64,000 bases of DNA, taken from positions 7,857,116-7,921,115 of the forward strand of contig NC_051121.1 in the NCBI RefSeq assembly GCF_014839805.1, written 5' to 3'. Under the pieces are notes generated by a model, which saw nothing but the letters and a program-made list of their open reading frames with translations, made no database searches and was not told where the DNA came from. Position numbers and translations under genes: made by a program. Each line of letters begins with the position of its first letter. Within the stretch, counting starts at the first letter, position 1. Of the stretch, positions 32,105 to 43,789 are shown in pieces. This stretch comes from Manduca sexta. Taxonomy: Eukaryota; Arthropoda; Insecta; Lepidoptera; Sphingidae.

Positions 32105-32912
32105 GCTTCCGCCCGCAGCTTCGCCCGCGTGGATTTCGGACTTCAAAAATGGAGGAGGTGCTCAATTTGTCGGGATGTTTTTTTAATGTATGGTTGTATG
32201 CAGGTGGTCCGATTGTCCGGTCAGGGTCTGATGATGGGATCCTAGTGAAATCGAAGGAAACATATAGCATGATTCAGTATTCACGCGTGATGGCTTATTA
32301 TTAGCGTATTTCATGTATAACTTTGGTGTTTCTATACCGATTTCTATGATTCTTTTTTATGGAATATTTAATAATGTTAACTTTTTAATTAGGGATGACT
32401 GAGAGTGTTATAAACGTAAGAGTAGACAAATATAATGAGAAAGCTTCGAACTGCTAAGCTATCGGGAGTTACACGTGTTATTGTGAGTCAACCATAAAAG
32501 ATAGACATATGCTGTCGTGGGATATTTTTACATAATTTTAAGGAGAACATTTCCGTCATACATGATTTCTGTGTAGCTTTAACCATTAAGGTTGCACACG
32601 CGACGGAAGCTTAAAAATGGAGTAACTTCTCCCGTTTTCCCAACATTTCCCTTCACTGCTCTGCTCCTATTAATTGTAGCGTGATGAAAAGTATACTATA
32701 ACCAGCACAGGAGTATGAAAAATAATTGTACCAAGTTTCGTTAAAATCCGTCGAGTAGTTTTTGTTTCTATAACGGTTATACAGACAGACAAAAATTTTA
32801 CTAATTGCATTTTTGGCATCAGTATCAATCCCTAATCACCCCATGATAGTTATTTTGGAAATATATTTCATGTACAGAATTGACCTCTCTACAGATTTAT
32901 TATAAGTATAGA
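32105..32912 (+). mobile_element. Interspersed element, family H, long copy
   Basis: Starts ACTAGCTTCCGCCCGCAGCT and ends GATTTATTATAAGTATAGAT, 808 bp. Its ends and two internal segments are almost identical to the 6336-6604 copy, with two extra internal blocks. Contains the degenerate phrase CCGTCGAGTAGTTTTTGTTT, common near retroelement or Tc-like ends. No intact reading frame. Confidence 0.65.
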
Positions 32913-32914
32913 TA

Positions 32915-33390
32915 ATTTTCTTACGACGTTTCGGTAACTGCGTAGATCGGGCGGTCAACAGCCGAAAAAATTTAAACATTTTGTATAATTGTAAAATATA
33001 GGTAGATATTGTAACTGACTTTTAGGAGGACCAACACCTTAGTCCTCTCGTGACCATGAAGGCTGTAAAGTCTTCGAAACAAAACACACACATCACGCAT
33101 TTATCTCCGAAAGGGTATGCAGAGACGCAACCAGTGCAAACCACTTTTCGCTAAGTGTGTTCCCTCCAAGATGCGATAGGGGACGAGCCTATCGCCCTAT
33201 CGGACACAAATTCCAGACTTCGGGCTGACACTGAACAGAAAAATCCAAATATAACTTTGCACGACCCAAGATTCGAACCCCGGACCTCAAAGCACTGCCG
33301 TACCGCGCATGCAGTACAACTACGTTACCGAGGCAGTCTTCGAAACGTCTGGAGAAAATTGCGATAAAATCCGAAAAATAGTTTTATTTC
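32915..33390. mobile_element. Family D repeat split by a SINE
   Basis: Left part: CGGTCAACAGCCGAAAAAAT, TAGATATTGTAACTGACTTT, GACCATGAAGGCTGTAAAGT. Right part after the SINE: GTCTGGAGAAAATTGCGATA, then AAAATCCGAAAAATAGTTTT. Together they match the uninterrupted order at 53312-53503, with a longer left portion. Confidence 0.75.
33081..33334 (-). mobile_element. tRNA-derived SINE, family A, nested
   Basis: Minus-strand SINE with head TGCCTCGGTAACGTAGTTGT and B-box GGGGTTCGAATCTTGGG. It is flanked by a perfect 12-bp duplication AGTCTTCGAAAC (33069-33080 and 33335-33346) lying in the family D repeat. The duplication defines both ends exactly. Confidence 0.93.
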
Positions 33391-33490
33391 AACGTCTAAC
33401 AGTCCCTTAAACTTAAGAAATCATTAATCGCATTTACAATATTACTAACGTAAGATAAGTTAGCATTAACTTTTCACCTTATTACTTAAT

Positions 33491-33891
33491 GTTAGTGTTG
33501 CCAGACGTCCCGTATATATCGGGACGTCCCGTATTTTAGGCACACTTTAAAACATCCCAGCGGGACAGACTGTCCCGTAAATCGATCGATCTACGATTGA
33601 CAAGTACTCACGCAAGCACGTTCGCATTTTCTCATACATATCGATAAGACTCGGTTTTTAATAAATGTAGTAAAAAGCGAGTCGATTTTTAAATATGATT
33701 ATAATTGTTTTACATGTTATAAATATGTTAAAACGAATAAAAATATGTTAAACTGATTTGATCATGGGAAAAATATCACAAAATTATTTTGTTTCTTATT
33801 TTTTCTGGGTAAAAAACTGAAATCCCGTATTTTTTTCCCATTTAGGCATTTGTTCCTTAGGCTGAAAAAAAATCTGGCGACCCTACTTACA
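33491..33891. mobile_element. Possible TIR element with GTTGCCAG ends
   Basis: Starts TAGTGTTGCCAGACGTCCCG and ends TCTGGCGACCCTA (inverted, imperfect). The interior near the left end is palindromic: CCCGTATATATCGGGACGTC. No clear target duplication was found, so the boundaries are approximate. Confidence 0.45.
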
Positions 33892-33899
33892 TCAAACGT

Positions 33900-35095
33900 G
33901 ATTCGGTCTTTTTAGAGGCATCACTAGTCACGCACATGAACTGTTTTCGCGCTGTATTGAGGATACTTAAGAATTTAACAAACTTTTATCTGTACTAAGA
34001 AAAGACAATTTTGGAAATGATTTATTTTCCAAATAATTTCTATTAGATTATTTTATTATGAGTTATATAAGCAATAACTTACCGAAAGTCTTACTAGGTG
34101 AAGAATAAATTTCATTGTACGCGGTCTAACAAAGATAAATTAGTATGCATTTCAACTTTAAATTGCACTTATAAGTATTTTCCACGAGTTAATTTCTCAA
34201 AGTAAACAAGCCTTTCTACTTTATCTTACAAAACCCTTAAAGAGCATAGTTGTGATCAAAGTAGTGTTATTTATTTATATAATACAAACAGAATGAGTGT
34301 ACTAACACATCGTTACTGATTTTAAACTAGGCTCATTTTTAGTTACAAATGGAAAGTTGTGTTTAATTCAATGTCAACTACCTGTTTGTGGCAAAGAGTG
34401 CATATTACATGATTCCTACCAGCTTCCTGTTATTTTCTGTATATAAAAATTGAAAACAATAAAAAAACATTCCACTATAAAAAAATATATTATTATTCAA
34501 ATAATTGCTTATTTTGTACATTTATTTACTCAAATAAAGTTTCCTTATGTTATATTATTCGTATGTTGGTTTCTCAAGATCAAGGCCTCGCCTAGTTTTA
34601 CAGCCTTGGTAATTATACTAAATACTTCATTGAAATTTTAATTTATAATATATGGGTTAATGAGAAAATTCTAGAATAAAAGCAATTTAATTATTGTTCG
34701 TATTCCTGTTTTTATATCAATTGCATTTTTTAAGGCGGTTCTATTTTATAATGAATATTTATACTCAGCTCAGCTAGCATCCTATATTGGGAACAGACTC
34801 TAAATAAATATTTTGTGTGCATCTAGTACGATTAGTGTGCATGAATATGTTATTTCAATAGTCCTGATTAATAGAATTTACAAATAAAAGCAATATGTTA
34901 TTGCTCTGAAAACAGAAACAACATTAAAGCCATAGAGATATTACGTATAATAAAATTAAATGAAGTATGACAAACTTCATTTATATGCATATAAATATAA
35001 AAACACGGAAACACGGCGTTAAAAATGTTATTTCGTGTCACTTTAATATTTTATAAGAAAAATATTTCGAACGTCCTCCAACTCAACGATAACTT
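33900..35095. other. AT-rich spacer
   Basis: Nothing recognisable on either strand. Short open frames are AT-driven. Confidence 0.45.
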
Positions 35096-35099
35096 TCTT

Positions 35100-35255
35100 A
35101 CCGGAGCTTACTAGCTTTTGCTCGCGACTCTGCTCGCGTGACTTTATATTTCTGGGAAAAAAGGAACCTATGTCCTTTCCATACCAAGTTTTATAGAAAT
35201 CAGTTCAGTGGTTTAGCCATGAAAGAACAGATATTTCGCTTATATAAGTATGGAT
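35100..35255 (+). repeat. Interspersed repeat, family I (ACTAGCTTTTGCTCGCG)
   Basis: ACTAGCTTTTGCTCGCGACT, then CCTATGTCCTTTCCATACCA, AATCAGTTCAGTGGTTTAGC and ATATAAGTATGGATA. The same phrase order in diverged form appears at 51962-52175 and 54820-55015, and reversed at 50935-51003 and 54060-54160. These look like the conserved ends of one old transposon family. Confidence 0.55.
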
Positions 35256-35699
35256 AAAGTGCCGCTTTTAGCACCAAATACCGGTAAAGAAAGAAATGTA
35301 CTTATAAAACAATTTATTAAAATACAGGTCCATAGGTATTTCGAAATCGTCACATCAACTAATAAAAGCCTCATAATTGCTATCAAAACCCAAGGTTGTC
35401 TTAAGTATGTCAAGTATGTATACTTAATGAAATAATTATCGTTAGGCAAATTAAATTACGTAAATAAAGAGCATATTGTTTTTAATGCGGGTTGGTAGTT
35501 GCTAATAAGCGTGATTATTGCAGTTCAAAATTAGAATAGAAAAATAACGAATCCTGATAAGAAAGGTTAAGCTAACCTCGAAAAAGAAATTGGTAATGCC
35601 ACTTGGGGCATATTCCGTTCTAATGTTCAACAAGTTCTCATTTAGTTTAAGATATACTGATTCTAGCGCATTTAGGTAACTAATAGCCATTATATCCCC

Positions 35700-35975
35700 C
35701 TCTGCCCCGAGGCAATTCTTGTCCGCTCGATCTTTACAGCGAATACACGCACATGCTCGGGGAGATATTTGTCAAGGCCATTCGACATGAGACACATTCA
35801 GGTCTATGAGGACCACGAACATTTCCTGGCCTTCTCCCCTCCCATAAGAGAGTTCCGTTCCTTTCCCCACACTTCCTTCTCCAGATATTCCTTCCCAACT
35901 TTCCTCTAGAACCCTGTAGTCGCTAGGCCTGGGGATTCCAGTACGCCATTCGCGAGCTTCTCACGATAATGACTG
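35700..35975 (+). repeat. Interspersed repeat, family G
   Basis: CCCCGAGGCAATTCTTGT, CACATTCAGGTCTATGAGGA, CTTCTCCCCTCCCATAAGAG and GTCGCTAGGCCTGGGGATTC. This is the best-preserved plus-strand copy of the family in the window. Confidence 0.65.
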
Positions 35976-35979
35976 CGGG

Positions 35980-37135
35980 CTCTAAAACGAAAAAAAAATC
36001 GCAATTTTATTTTTTCAACGTACTCATATATTTATATTTTATGAAACAGGATCTAAAATTACGAGACACATATTTTTTCTTTTTTAAGAATTTAGATATT
36101 TTCATTCATGATATTCACTTTGAATTTTGTTTTATTCTAAAACGACGTAAGCACCAAATGACGTCATATACGATTCAAAACGCAATGACCTTTGCTTTGC
36201 AGTAAAAAAAGAAGTGAAGTGACAGTTTTCTTTGTTTCTGTCTCTCTCTTTGAACGTGACAGTTGTAACGTATCTATTTTAATCTCAAAGATTGTAATAT
36301 CGATATTTGACATTGATAATTGACGGTGTCTTAGTTTTTAAAAGTATAAATGATTTTTTTAATATATTTTAAATACTTTTATCTTATGATTGAAAAGGCA
36401 ACCTCTCGTTTTAATTTCTTGGCAATCCTATATCCGTTGTTTATTTTACAATTGAATGGCGACGATTAACCGTTTCGTTTGAATCTGTGTTGCTTTTTGC
36501 TCCGGTACTCGGCGTACTAGCCGGAATATTTTGATAATTTTTTATCCCAGAGTGTTCATTTTGTATTTTTTATCGATGTTCTTTAAATGACATACCTAGT
36601 AGATAATATTATATTAGCACTTGTGTCACATGTCACTATTATATCGATCGACATCTAGGGTCGTGTACTATGCTATATTGAGACTAGGCCATACACGCAG
36701 TTTTATTTAAGGTGGGAATGTTTCTCGTACGTAGTAAGTATGCCTAATGAATGCCTAACTTATATTCGCGTAGGATATCGTCGGGTGGTAGTTCAATTAC
36801 TGCTCTCTTACACTCAGTACGAAATAGAGCAGAACGGATGATCCTAGAAGGATGCCGAGGGTTCAAGAGGATGATAGAGCTCGGCACAAACATCATAATA
36901 GACCTAATGTTTTGTCATTCGCTGAGGACGCCCAAATAGCTAAGACCTGGTAACAATAGCATCTCGCGACGGTGGCACCAGCTGCTCGAAGGTATGAGAT
37001 GAAAGCAAGGCCGCAGACACGCGATCTCTGTAAATAATACAACGACGCCTTGACCCACGGATTACTTCACGGCATCCAATTTTAAATGTGTTTCTTATGT
37101 TACCTGTAAGCGATTAAAATCGTTACATAATGTAA
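35980..37135. other. Spacer without identified gene
   Basis: AT-rich to 36,740, then a somewhat GC-richer part (36,750-37,080) without a recognisable domain. Possibly a decayed element. Confidence 0.4.
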
Positions 37136-37179
37136 CTTGAAAGGCACTAGGATATTAGTTCGAAATGATTATTTGTTGA

Positions 37180-37690
37180 TAGGTCACCCTTTTATCCTCG
37201 AAGGTCTACACCTACGGAGAGGGGCAACTTGTGCACTCACTTTGCACCGTATGTATTCCATCACACGATGTGATGCGAGCGAGCCTATCGCCATATCGGG
37301 CACAAATTTTATGTTCCACGCTGTTACTGAATAGAAAAACAAAATATCACTTTGTCCAAATCGCGGATCGAACGCGAGACTTCAGCACTGGAGAACTGTA
37401 ACACCACAGCGCAGCCCCGGATTTTTTCAAGTCAGGTTCCGAGCCCCGGGTGGCGAATTCATAGGGCGGCAAATTTAAACGTGCCAGACGCATACAAAAC
37501 TCATCATAAACGCAACTTTGACTACTGAGACGTTCAGGACATTAAACACATAGATACTTCCCGCGAGGCGCGAAATGATGATGATGACAAAGGTAAAAAT
37601 ATAGGTGATCGGGGGCGGCAATATCCAGATTTTACCCCGCCTCCAAAAAAATTCAAGATCGGGGACTGCAACAGCGCCACCGAGACACTC
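37180..37690 (-). mobile_element. tRNA-derived SINE, family A, split by a hAT MITE
   Basis: 37180-37411 carries the SINE body and B-box (plus-strand CGCGGATCGAACGCGAGACT). The last part of the head, CCACCGAGACACTC, resumes at 37677 after the MITE. Confidence 0.8.
37412..37668. mobile_element. hAT-type MITE nested in a SINE
   Basis: A 257-bp element with ends CAGCCCCGGATTTTTTCAAG and TTCAAGATCGGGGACTG (inverted). It is flanked by CCACAGCG/CAACAGCG, matching at 7 of 8 positions. The interior GGGCGGCAAATTT and GGGGCGGCAATATCC recalls the element at 23010-23255. Confidence 0.8.
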
Positions 37691-37930
37691 ATTAGCACTA
37701 GACTTCTATACCGGGAAATTATTATCACGCGGAGTAAGTCACGACACGTAGTATCATCATAATAATGCTCTACCGTGTAAGTCTACGCTACTAATCTGAG
37801 ATTAAATGTAAAGTTAATTTCGTGCGAGAAATCACTTTACAGAGATTACGTTTTGTTTGTCACAAGTCGTAAGCAAACTGATGGTACTTTGATCCTCCAT
37901 CGATCAGCTAACATGAGTTAATGAATATAG

Positions 37931-38157
37931 GGATGGCGAACCTTTTTTGGTTAACGTGTTGTTATTTATGAAAAAAAAGATTCTCTAACAAGCCCTCCAG
38001 TGGTCTTAGTTAATCGAGCGCCCCTTCTCTGACGATCTTTTTTATAGGTCCCAAGATTTTTTTTTTATTTGCATATATACATTTTTAATTATCATTGGCG
38101 TGACTGAATTATTATATCGCGCTATACTGGCACGCGTGCAAAAGGTTCGCCATCACT
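37931..38157. mobile_element. hAT-type MITE (GATGGCGAACC ends)
   Basis: Left GGGATGGCGAACCTTTTTTG and right CAAAAGGTTCGCCATCACTG form terminal inverted repeats. CAGTGATGGCGAACC is a frequent hAT end. The flanks share ATATAG. It has no coding capacity. Confidence 0.7.
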
Positions 38158-38504
38158 GATATAGGAGATTTGACGAATTTAAATATTTATACAAGTAAGT
38201 AAACTGTCTGTGTTTTCATGGCTTTATCGTAAGCTTTTGAGTTTTAGTTTAAAGTTTTGTCTAATTGGATATAATATTCGTCTTAGAAGCACAGAAGTTT
38301 TGATAAAATCGCCAAACAATGCAGCCATGAGCCTAACTAGCTAACTGAATGCATATCGCATTGTAGTCATTGAATATTAATATTATATTCATACCAAAGC
38401 AGTAGAATAGTTCAATAAAGGGAGCGGGCGTGATTTGATATTGTATCAGATGATATTTATGTCACATTGTTGCCTCCCCATAAATAAATTAGGAGATCCG
38501 TAGG

Positions 38505-38790
38505 AGAACGAAGGTCATCGCATATAGCCCACCGGATTAGCAAGCTGAAGTGGCAGTGGGCAGGGCAGGACACATAGCTCGCGGAACTGATGCCCGATGG
38601 GTCACGAAGGTTCTTGAGGTTACGTACTGGCAAGCGCAGTGGCCGATGTTCACCGGCCAGGTGGAACGTTGACTTAACAAAAGTCACAGGACGTCGCAGG
38701 ATGCGGGCCGCTTCTAATATGTCAATTTGGAAATTTTTGGGGGAGGTCCATGTTTAGTTGTGGACATCCTGCGGCTGATGATGATGATGC
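38505..38790 (+). pseudogene. RTE-type LINE, 3' end of ORF and tail
   Basis: The plus strand reads ISKLKWQWAGH, then I-A-R-G-T-D-A-R-W and VLEVTYW with frame breaks, matching the C-terminal end of RTE-class retrotransposon polyproteins (IAKLKWQWAGHIARRTD...RWxxKVLEW). It is followed by the typical TGCGGCTGATGATGATGATG tail. 5'-truncated and dead. Confidence 0.75.
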
Positions 38791-39061
38791 CTCGCAAAGT
38801 CTCGTGGTAGCGCATATAGGCGGACCGCTGGGAGGTCCTGGATATGAACCCTACATCGAGCAACACACTACGTGATTTTCTAATACTAATTGAAACACTA
38901 GTTAAATTCATTTTTCTTTCCTATGATATTGGGTCCTTTGAGGGGGAAGCGAAGAAACAATTAGGCAAGCCGGGATTACTGAGTTGATCTAGGGATACAA
39001 CAAAATACCTTGTTAGCCTACATTTTACTTGGGCTTCATTTAACGTGACTTAAGTTAACTT

Positions 39062-39391
39062 AATAATATAATAATAATATCAGCCCTGTATTATATACTT
39101 GCCCACTGCTGAGCACGGGCCTCCTCTACTACTAAGAGCGATTAGGCCTTAGTCCACCACGCTGGCCTAGTGCGGATTGGTAGACTTCACACACCTTCGA
39201 AATTCCTATAGAGAACTTCTCAGATGTGCAGGTTTCCTCACGATGTTTTCCTTCACCGTTAAAGCGAACGATAAATTCACAAAGAATACACACATGATTT
39301 TAGAAAAGTCACAGGTGTGTGCCCTTGGGATTTGAACCTGCGGACATTCGTCTTGGCAGTCCGTTCCACACCCAACTAGGCTATCGCCACT
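39062..39391 (-). mobile_element. tRNA-derived SINE, family B
   Basis: Minus strand: head GTGGCGATAGCCTAGTTGGG, B-box-like CGCAGGTTCAAATCCCAAGG, body GGTGAAGGAAAACATCGTGA and GGACTAAGGCCTAATCGC, then an AT-rich ATTATTATT tail. Flanks share GTTAACTTA-like sequence. Near-identical to 43837-44171. Confidence 0.85.
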
Positions 39392-40200
39392 TAACTTGAG
39401 TTAACTTAACTTGCTTGAAAAAAAATGGTGCGGCGACCCTACAATGCAGTGGGGCAGTTAGCGTGAGGCTAGGGAGAAGTATTTATGTCATATTTGATAG
39501 TAATCATTTCTCTTAAATATATTTTTATTAATTAGTAGATATAATATTTTCCGTTCATAACTTTGTCTACAAATATATCGCCGATAAATAAGGCGAACAA
39601 TAAAATAACTGGAGCACCTCACCTATGTTACGGTCCAAACACATGTTTCCTATACGTACGGTGCACATATGTGTGGATGTTATCGGATTTTTCCAATTTT
39701 ATATATTATATATTAGAAAGACGAGAAAGCAATCCGCTTGACTAATGGCAAGAAAGACCGCCCAACGCTAGCAATACCACGCTCATTTCGAATAAAAAAG
39801 AAGTAAGGTACTACGCTATGCTCGTCCTGAAACATAAGATGTTAGGTAACAACCAAGCCAACCAACCAAATAAATGAACTGCTCTAAACAACAATAAAAA
39901 ACCTATTGTATTTTTTTCCCCTCTCCTTATCATGTATTGTAGTCTTTACCTGATAACCTGATAATAAACTGATTTTGAAAAGAGCAACACCACAGTTTCA
40001 TGCCCGTTCTTCTCTGGTGAGAACTGCTTTCCGAACGTGGTAGAGTTAATATTGACGGAATCTAAATAATGTATAACATTTACAGATTCAAATAAATCAT
40101 TTCATTTCAACCAGTTATTATAAATACATGCAAAAATAAATATCAACTTGTTAACCATGTATGTAGCATTATAAAATATAGTTTTATGTGATTTGTTTTT

Positions 40201-40420
40201 GACTGCCTAGGTGGCGTAATTGTGCTGCATGCGCGGTACGGCAGCAAACTGAGGCCCTGGGTTCAAATCCCGGGTCGGGTAAAGCGAAGTTTGGATTTTT
40301 CTGCTCAGTATCAGCCCGGAGGCTGGAACTTGTGCCCGTTAGATAGGGTGCAATTATCTTATCAAACCTTCACTAGGTACCAACAGGCTTGATGTTGTCA
40401 ATAAGTGCAATATATTAATT
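40201..40420 (+). mobile_element. tRNA-derived SINE, family A, 3' diverged
   Basis: GACTGCCTAGGTGGCGTAAT, CATGCGCGGTACGGCAGC and B-box GGGTTCAAATCCCGGGTCGG are followed by TCTGCTCAGTATCAGCCCGG. After GTGCCCG the body no longer follows the family, so the 3' half is truncated or replaced. Confidence 0.8.
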
Positions 40421-40424
40421 TCTA

Positions 40425-40530
40425 GTCGGTAGGTTTCTCGTATAGCCGGATCCGGCTGAGTAGCACAACTAATGTATATCTACCACCAAGCAATATTTTG
40501 AGAGCAATGTTGTGTTCCAGATGAATAATC
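40425..40530 (+). repeat. Interspersed repeat, family F fragment
   Basis: GTCGGTAGGTTTCTCGTAT, TCTACCACCAAGCA and GTTGTGTTCCAGATGAAT match the left part of 20815-21095. The rest is missing. Confidence 0.5.
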
Positions 40531-41147
40531 TTGTATACTACATCTGTTAAACTCATATTATGTACTTTCTTTTCGCACTTACATTTATAATGTTACCAAC
40601 ATAGTTTTATGAAATTACAAAAAAATATAATAATGTGATATGGAAAAATACTTATAATAGTCAGAAGTAAAAAAAAAAAATAAGATCTGGAAAAAGCTAA
40701 TAAGTTTCTGTTGTTTCGTGTTCATGTCTTATTACACTGGACAAGCGTGCAGCACCTTCGCTTTGGCTTGCAATTCGCCAGTGTCATAAGAACTTTAATT
40801 TGCCTGAATTGAAACTTTGAAAAAAATCCTAAGTCCCGTATATCGTACATTCACAGTAGTAAGTAGGTATCTATAAGATATCCTGGTTTTGTGACGTCAA
40901 AGATGGCGACCATAGCAATATGTGGAGGGTCCTTACCGGGCGCGCATAAAATGCACCCGCCCGCTTTGTCACCTCGTAAGACTCACCCGTCGACGTTATC
41001 AAACGATATTGGGTCCCGTCGAAACGACCTTATTCGCGAAACTTTCCCTGCTCTGTTACACACTAAATTATGTACAAATATTTATTTGTCAAATATTGTA
41101 TGAGATATATCGTTCATCATTTAATTAATAAATAACATCACACATTC

Positions 41148-41313
41148 CAGTAGCGAAGAGTGAAATTTTCCGAGAGGTAACCAAACCAACATATTATAAG
41201 TATTAATAATCGCATAAATGCGGTCTGCAGATCGTTCCTATAATAATTCGATTTTAAATAAATTATGAAAGGAAAGCTGGTAGGAATCGGCTTATATGGA
41301 CGCTTCGCCACTG
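41148..41313. mobile_element. hAT-type MITE (CAGTGGCGAAG family), copy with perfect TSD
   Basis: A 166-bp element, CAGTAGCGAAGAGTGAAATT ... GGACGCTTCGCCACTG, flanked on both sides by the exact 8-bp duplication ACACATTC (41140-41147 and 41314-41321). This copy defines the family ends and supports a hAT assignment. Confidence 0.9.
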
Positions 41314-41419
41314 ACACATTCACTTCTCGCTCCTTAGTAAACTATCGTATCCGATAAAACAGCGACTTTCATTTTATTACCTAAGTACGGTGTATTATTA
41401 AATCCATTAAAAAATATAT

Positions 41420-41640
41420 AAACTTTTTCTTAGGAGCCAGGTAAGCAGAGGTTTTATCATGTCCACATTTCGCCACCTATGTTAGATCCGGTGTAAGAGG
41501 GCGAGCCTATTTTCCTTTTTCTACGGTCTTGCAGTGAAATTGAATACCTTAATCCCGAGAACCAAAGCGAGACATCAGCATAGCAGTTGTACCGCGTAGT
41601 TACTTTAAATACGCCACGGAAGCAGTAGCAGCTCGGCATA
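41420..41640 (-). mobile_element. Degenerate SINE, family A
   Basis: Plus strand retains GCAGAGG, AGGGCGAGCCTATTTTCC, CCTTAATCCCGAGAACC, GTTGTACCGCG and ACGCCACGGAAGCAGT in the order expected of a minus-strand family A SINE. Strongly diverged. Confidence 0.55.
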
Positions 41641-41689
41641 GTTGTTTTATCCTGACAACAATGGCTGACTTGTCTAAGTGTAAGTATTG

Positions 41690-41850
41690 TCCCATACTTC
41701 CGTCATCCTTATAAATTTCATCCCTTTCTTTCCTGGCCTCCCTTCCTTTGCCTCCCAGGGACCGCTGTGGTTGCTAAGCTATCGGCTGTATACCGTTCGT
41801 AGGGTACCCCCGGTGAAGTTCACGAAGGCTCCCAAAAAAAGGAAGTATTG
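41690..41850 (+). repeat. Interspersed repeat, family G, 3' part
   Basis: CCTGGCCTCCCTTCCTTTGC, ACCGCTGTGGTTGCTAAGCT, ATACCGTTCGTAGGGTACCC, CCGGTGAAGTTC; matches the end of the 23935-24205 copy. Confidence 0.6.
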
Positions 41851-42121
41851 TGTACTTGAAACGTCATGGTGACCAACAAGATATGTTATTTCTTTCGGTT
41901 GCCAGATTTATACTGACCTTTATTACTCAATGTACAAAGACATTAGAAAAACCTCGGAGGTCTAGCCCGACTTGCCGACTTTTTTATGCATACGCCGGAT
42001 AGTTGGGAAATTTTCTTCGAAAGCTATTCAGCGGTTTCTGCGTTGATATAGGGCTACGTACCTTTGAAATCTATCTTTATAAATTGCTACGTTTCGACTG
42101 GATAGCCCCAATTGTGCATAG

Positions 42122-42283
42122 CAGAGGCGAAAAGTAAAATTTTCCTAAAGGGACCCCGACACAACATATAGGTACTAATATCCATAAAAGCGGTCTGCAA
42201 ATCGTACTGATAATAAGATTCTACAGAAATTCTACATAAAGGGAAGCCGGCCGAAATAGGGTTATAAAGACTCTTCTCCACTG
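42122..42283. mobile_element. hAT-type MITE (CAGTGGCGAAG family), copy 3
   Basis: CAGAGGCGAAAAGTAAAATT ... ACTCTTCTCCACTG, 162 bp, flanked by GTGCATAG/GTGCACAG (7 of 8). The interior matches 41148-41313 (GCGGTCTGCAAATCGT). Confidence 0.85.
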
Positions 42284-42740
42284 GTGCACAGTGAGAACAC
42301 ATCGTAGCTTGCGCCGTTTAAGCCGGTAAATTATCAATTAGATAGACATCATTATTCTGGTTTTGCAACGCAGCGCTTCTCGTTGATCGACATTATCATA
42401 GGGAACTTGACTACTTTTTTAAAACATTTATTAAAAATGTATGTAATCCAAAATTTAACGGAAAAAGAATTTTTAAAATCCATGCAATAGTTCAAATTTA
42501 TAAAGCCGTGAAATTTGGTGAAAGCTGTAGTCGTTAAATAACAGTAATAGCAAACTGTGACACCATCGAGTATCACCGCCCATAACGCTACGTGCGTGAG
42601 AAAGAGATAGCGCGATAACCCCACCACGCACCCATTTTTGCGCACAATTCAAATATGAATTGCTCTATCTTTCAACCAATTTCGATCCTGATTTCACAGA
42701 AGTATTTATTTTTTGTATTATTAACTGTTACGTATAAAAT

Positions 42741-43026
42741 AACTAGTTGACCCGACAGACGTTGTCCCGTCTTAACTATGAATTTGCAGCACGCATTGTG
42801 TCAATTGCTGACAATTATTTCAAACAATTGACAGTTATATAAAATTTATATTTTAGTTAAGTTTTCTTAAATTTTCTAATTTTCCGCGAAATTTTTTGAA
42901 TTTTTTCTTTCATAACAACTTTCTCACAATAACAAACACAACAAAAAAAAATTGTGAAATCGGTCCAGCCATTCACGCGTGATGGCGTGACCAAGGGAAA
43001 TAGGGATTCATTTTTATATATATAGA
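42741..43026 (+). mobile_element. Interspersed element, family J
   Basis: Starts AACTAGTTGACCCGACAGAC and ends GGGATTCATTTTTATATATA followed by TAGAT. The same element is present in reverse at 51667-51938. Both contain a broken stretch around GAAATCGGTCCAGCCATTCA and ACGCGTGATGGCGTGACCAA. No coding capacity is seen. Confidence 0.6.
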
Positions 43027-43694
43027 TGTGCAAAATCTAACGTACTACTAATGATAAGCCTGTGTACTCTTAAATTCAGTGTAACTAAATTGAGACAGCA
43101 GAATAAAGAAAAATCGTATAAGAAATCGCAGTGGCAAATCCGCAAGACACGTTCGTAACAAATATAATCCAGACGAATTGCGGAGTGGTCTATCGATCAC
43201 GCGCTAAGTGTATTGTTTCCTTGCGATCATTTGTCTAGCCTTACATCCAATTTGGGTGGGGTAATACGAGCTGATCTCTCCATCTACCTGCCGAACGGCT
43301 ATGTTTTATACGTAGATTGATTCTGTCTGTACTCTGTTACGGTGTATAGGAAATGGAAATGCATCGGGTTCATGGCTATATTATGTTTTACAATTTATAA
43401 TATTACTACAGTTTAGAACAGGAATAGCTACACATAATTATTTATCAAAATGGCCTGTTTTTAACTCTTAAACTTAAAGGTTCTCAATAGCGACTGTTTT
43501 TTTTATATTTATTACTTCGCTTTTGACTAGATGAACCTATTTTGATGATTTTTTTTTTATTTGTATGGTGGTGCTTCCCATCAATGTAGTAGGACCCTTG
43601 ACTTCAGAGATACATCAGAAAACTCTTAAAACGATGTCGTCAACTATGATGTCCTTTACGTATACTGATTTTTACTATCACACAATGTCGAAGT

Positions 43695-43770
43695 CCAATA
43701 GGTCGACCTGGAAATCTTTGGGGGTAGCCCATGTTCAGTAGTGGACCTCCTGCGGCTGATGATGATGAAC
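43695..43770 (+). repeat. RTE-type LINE 3' tail
   Basis: GACCTGGAAATCTTTGGGGG, CCCATGTTCAGTAGTGGACC, TCCTGCGGCTGATGATGATG; the same tail as at 38505-38790. Only the extreme 3' end is present. Confidence 0.65.
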
Positions 43771-43789
43771 TAACACAAAAATCAAAAAA

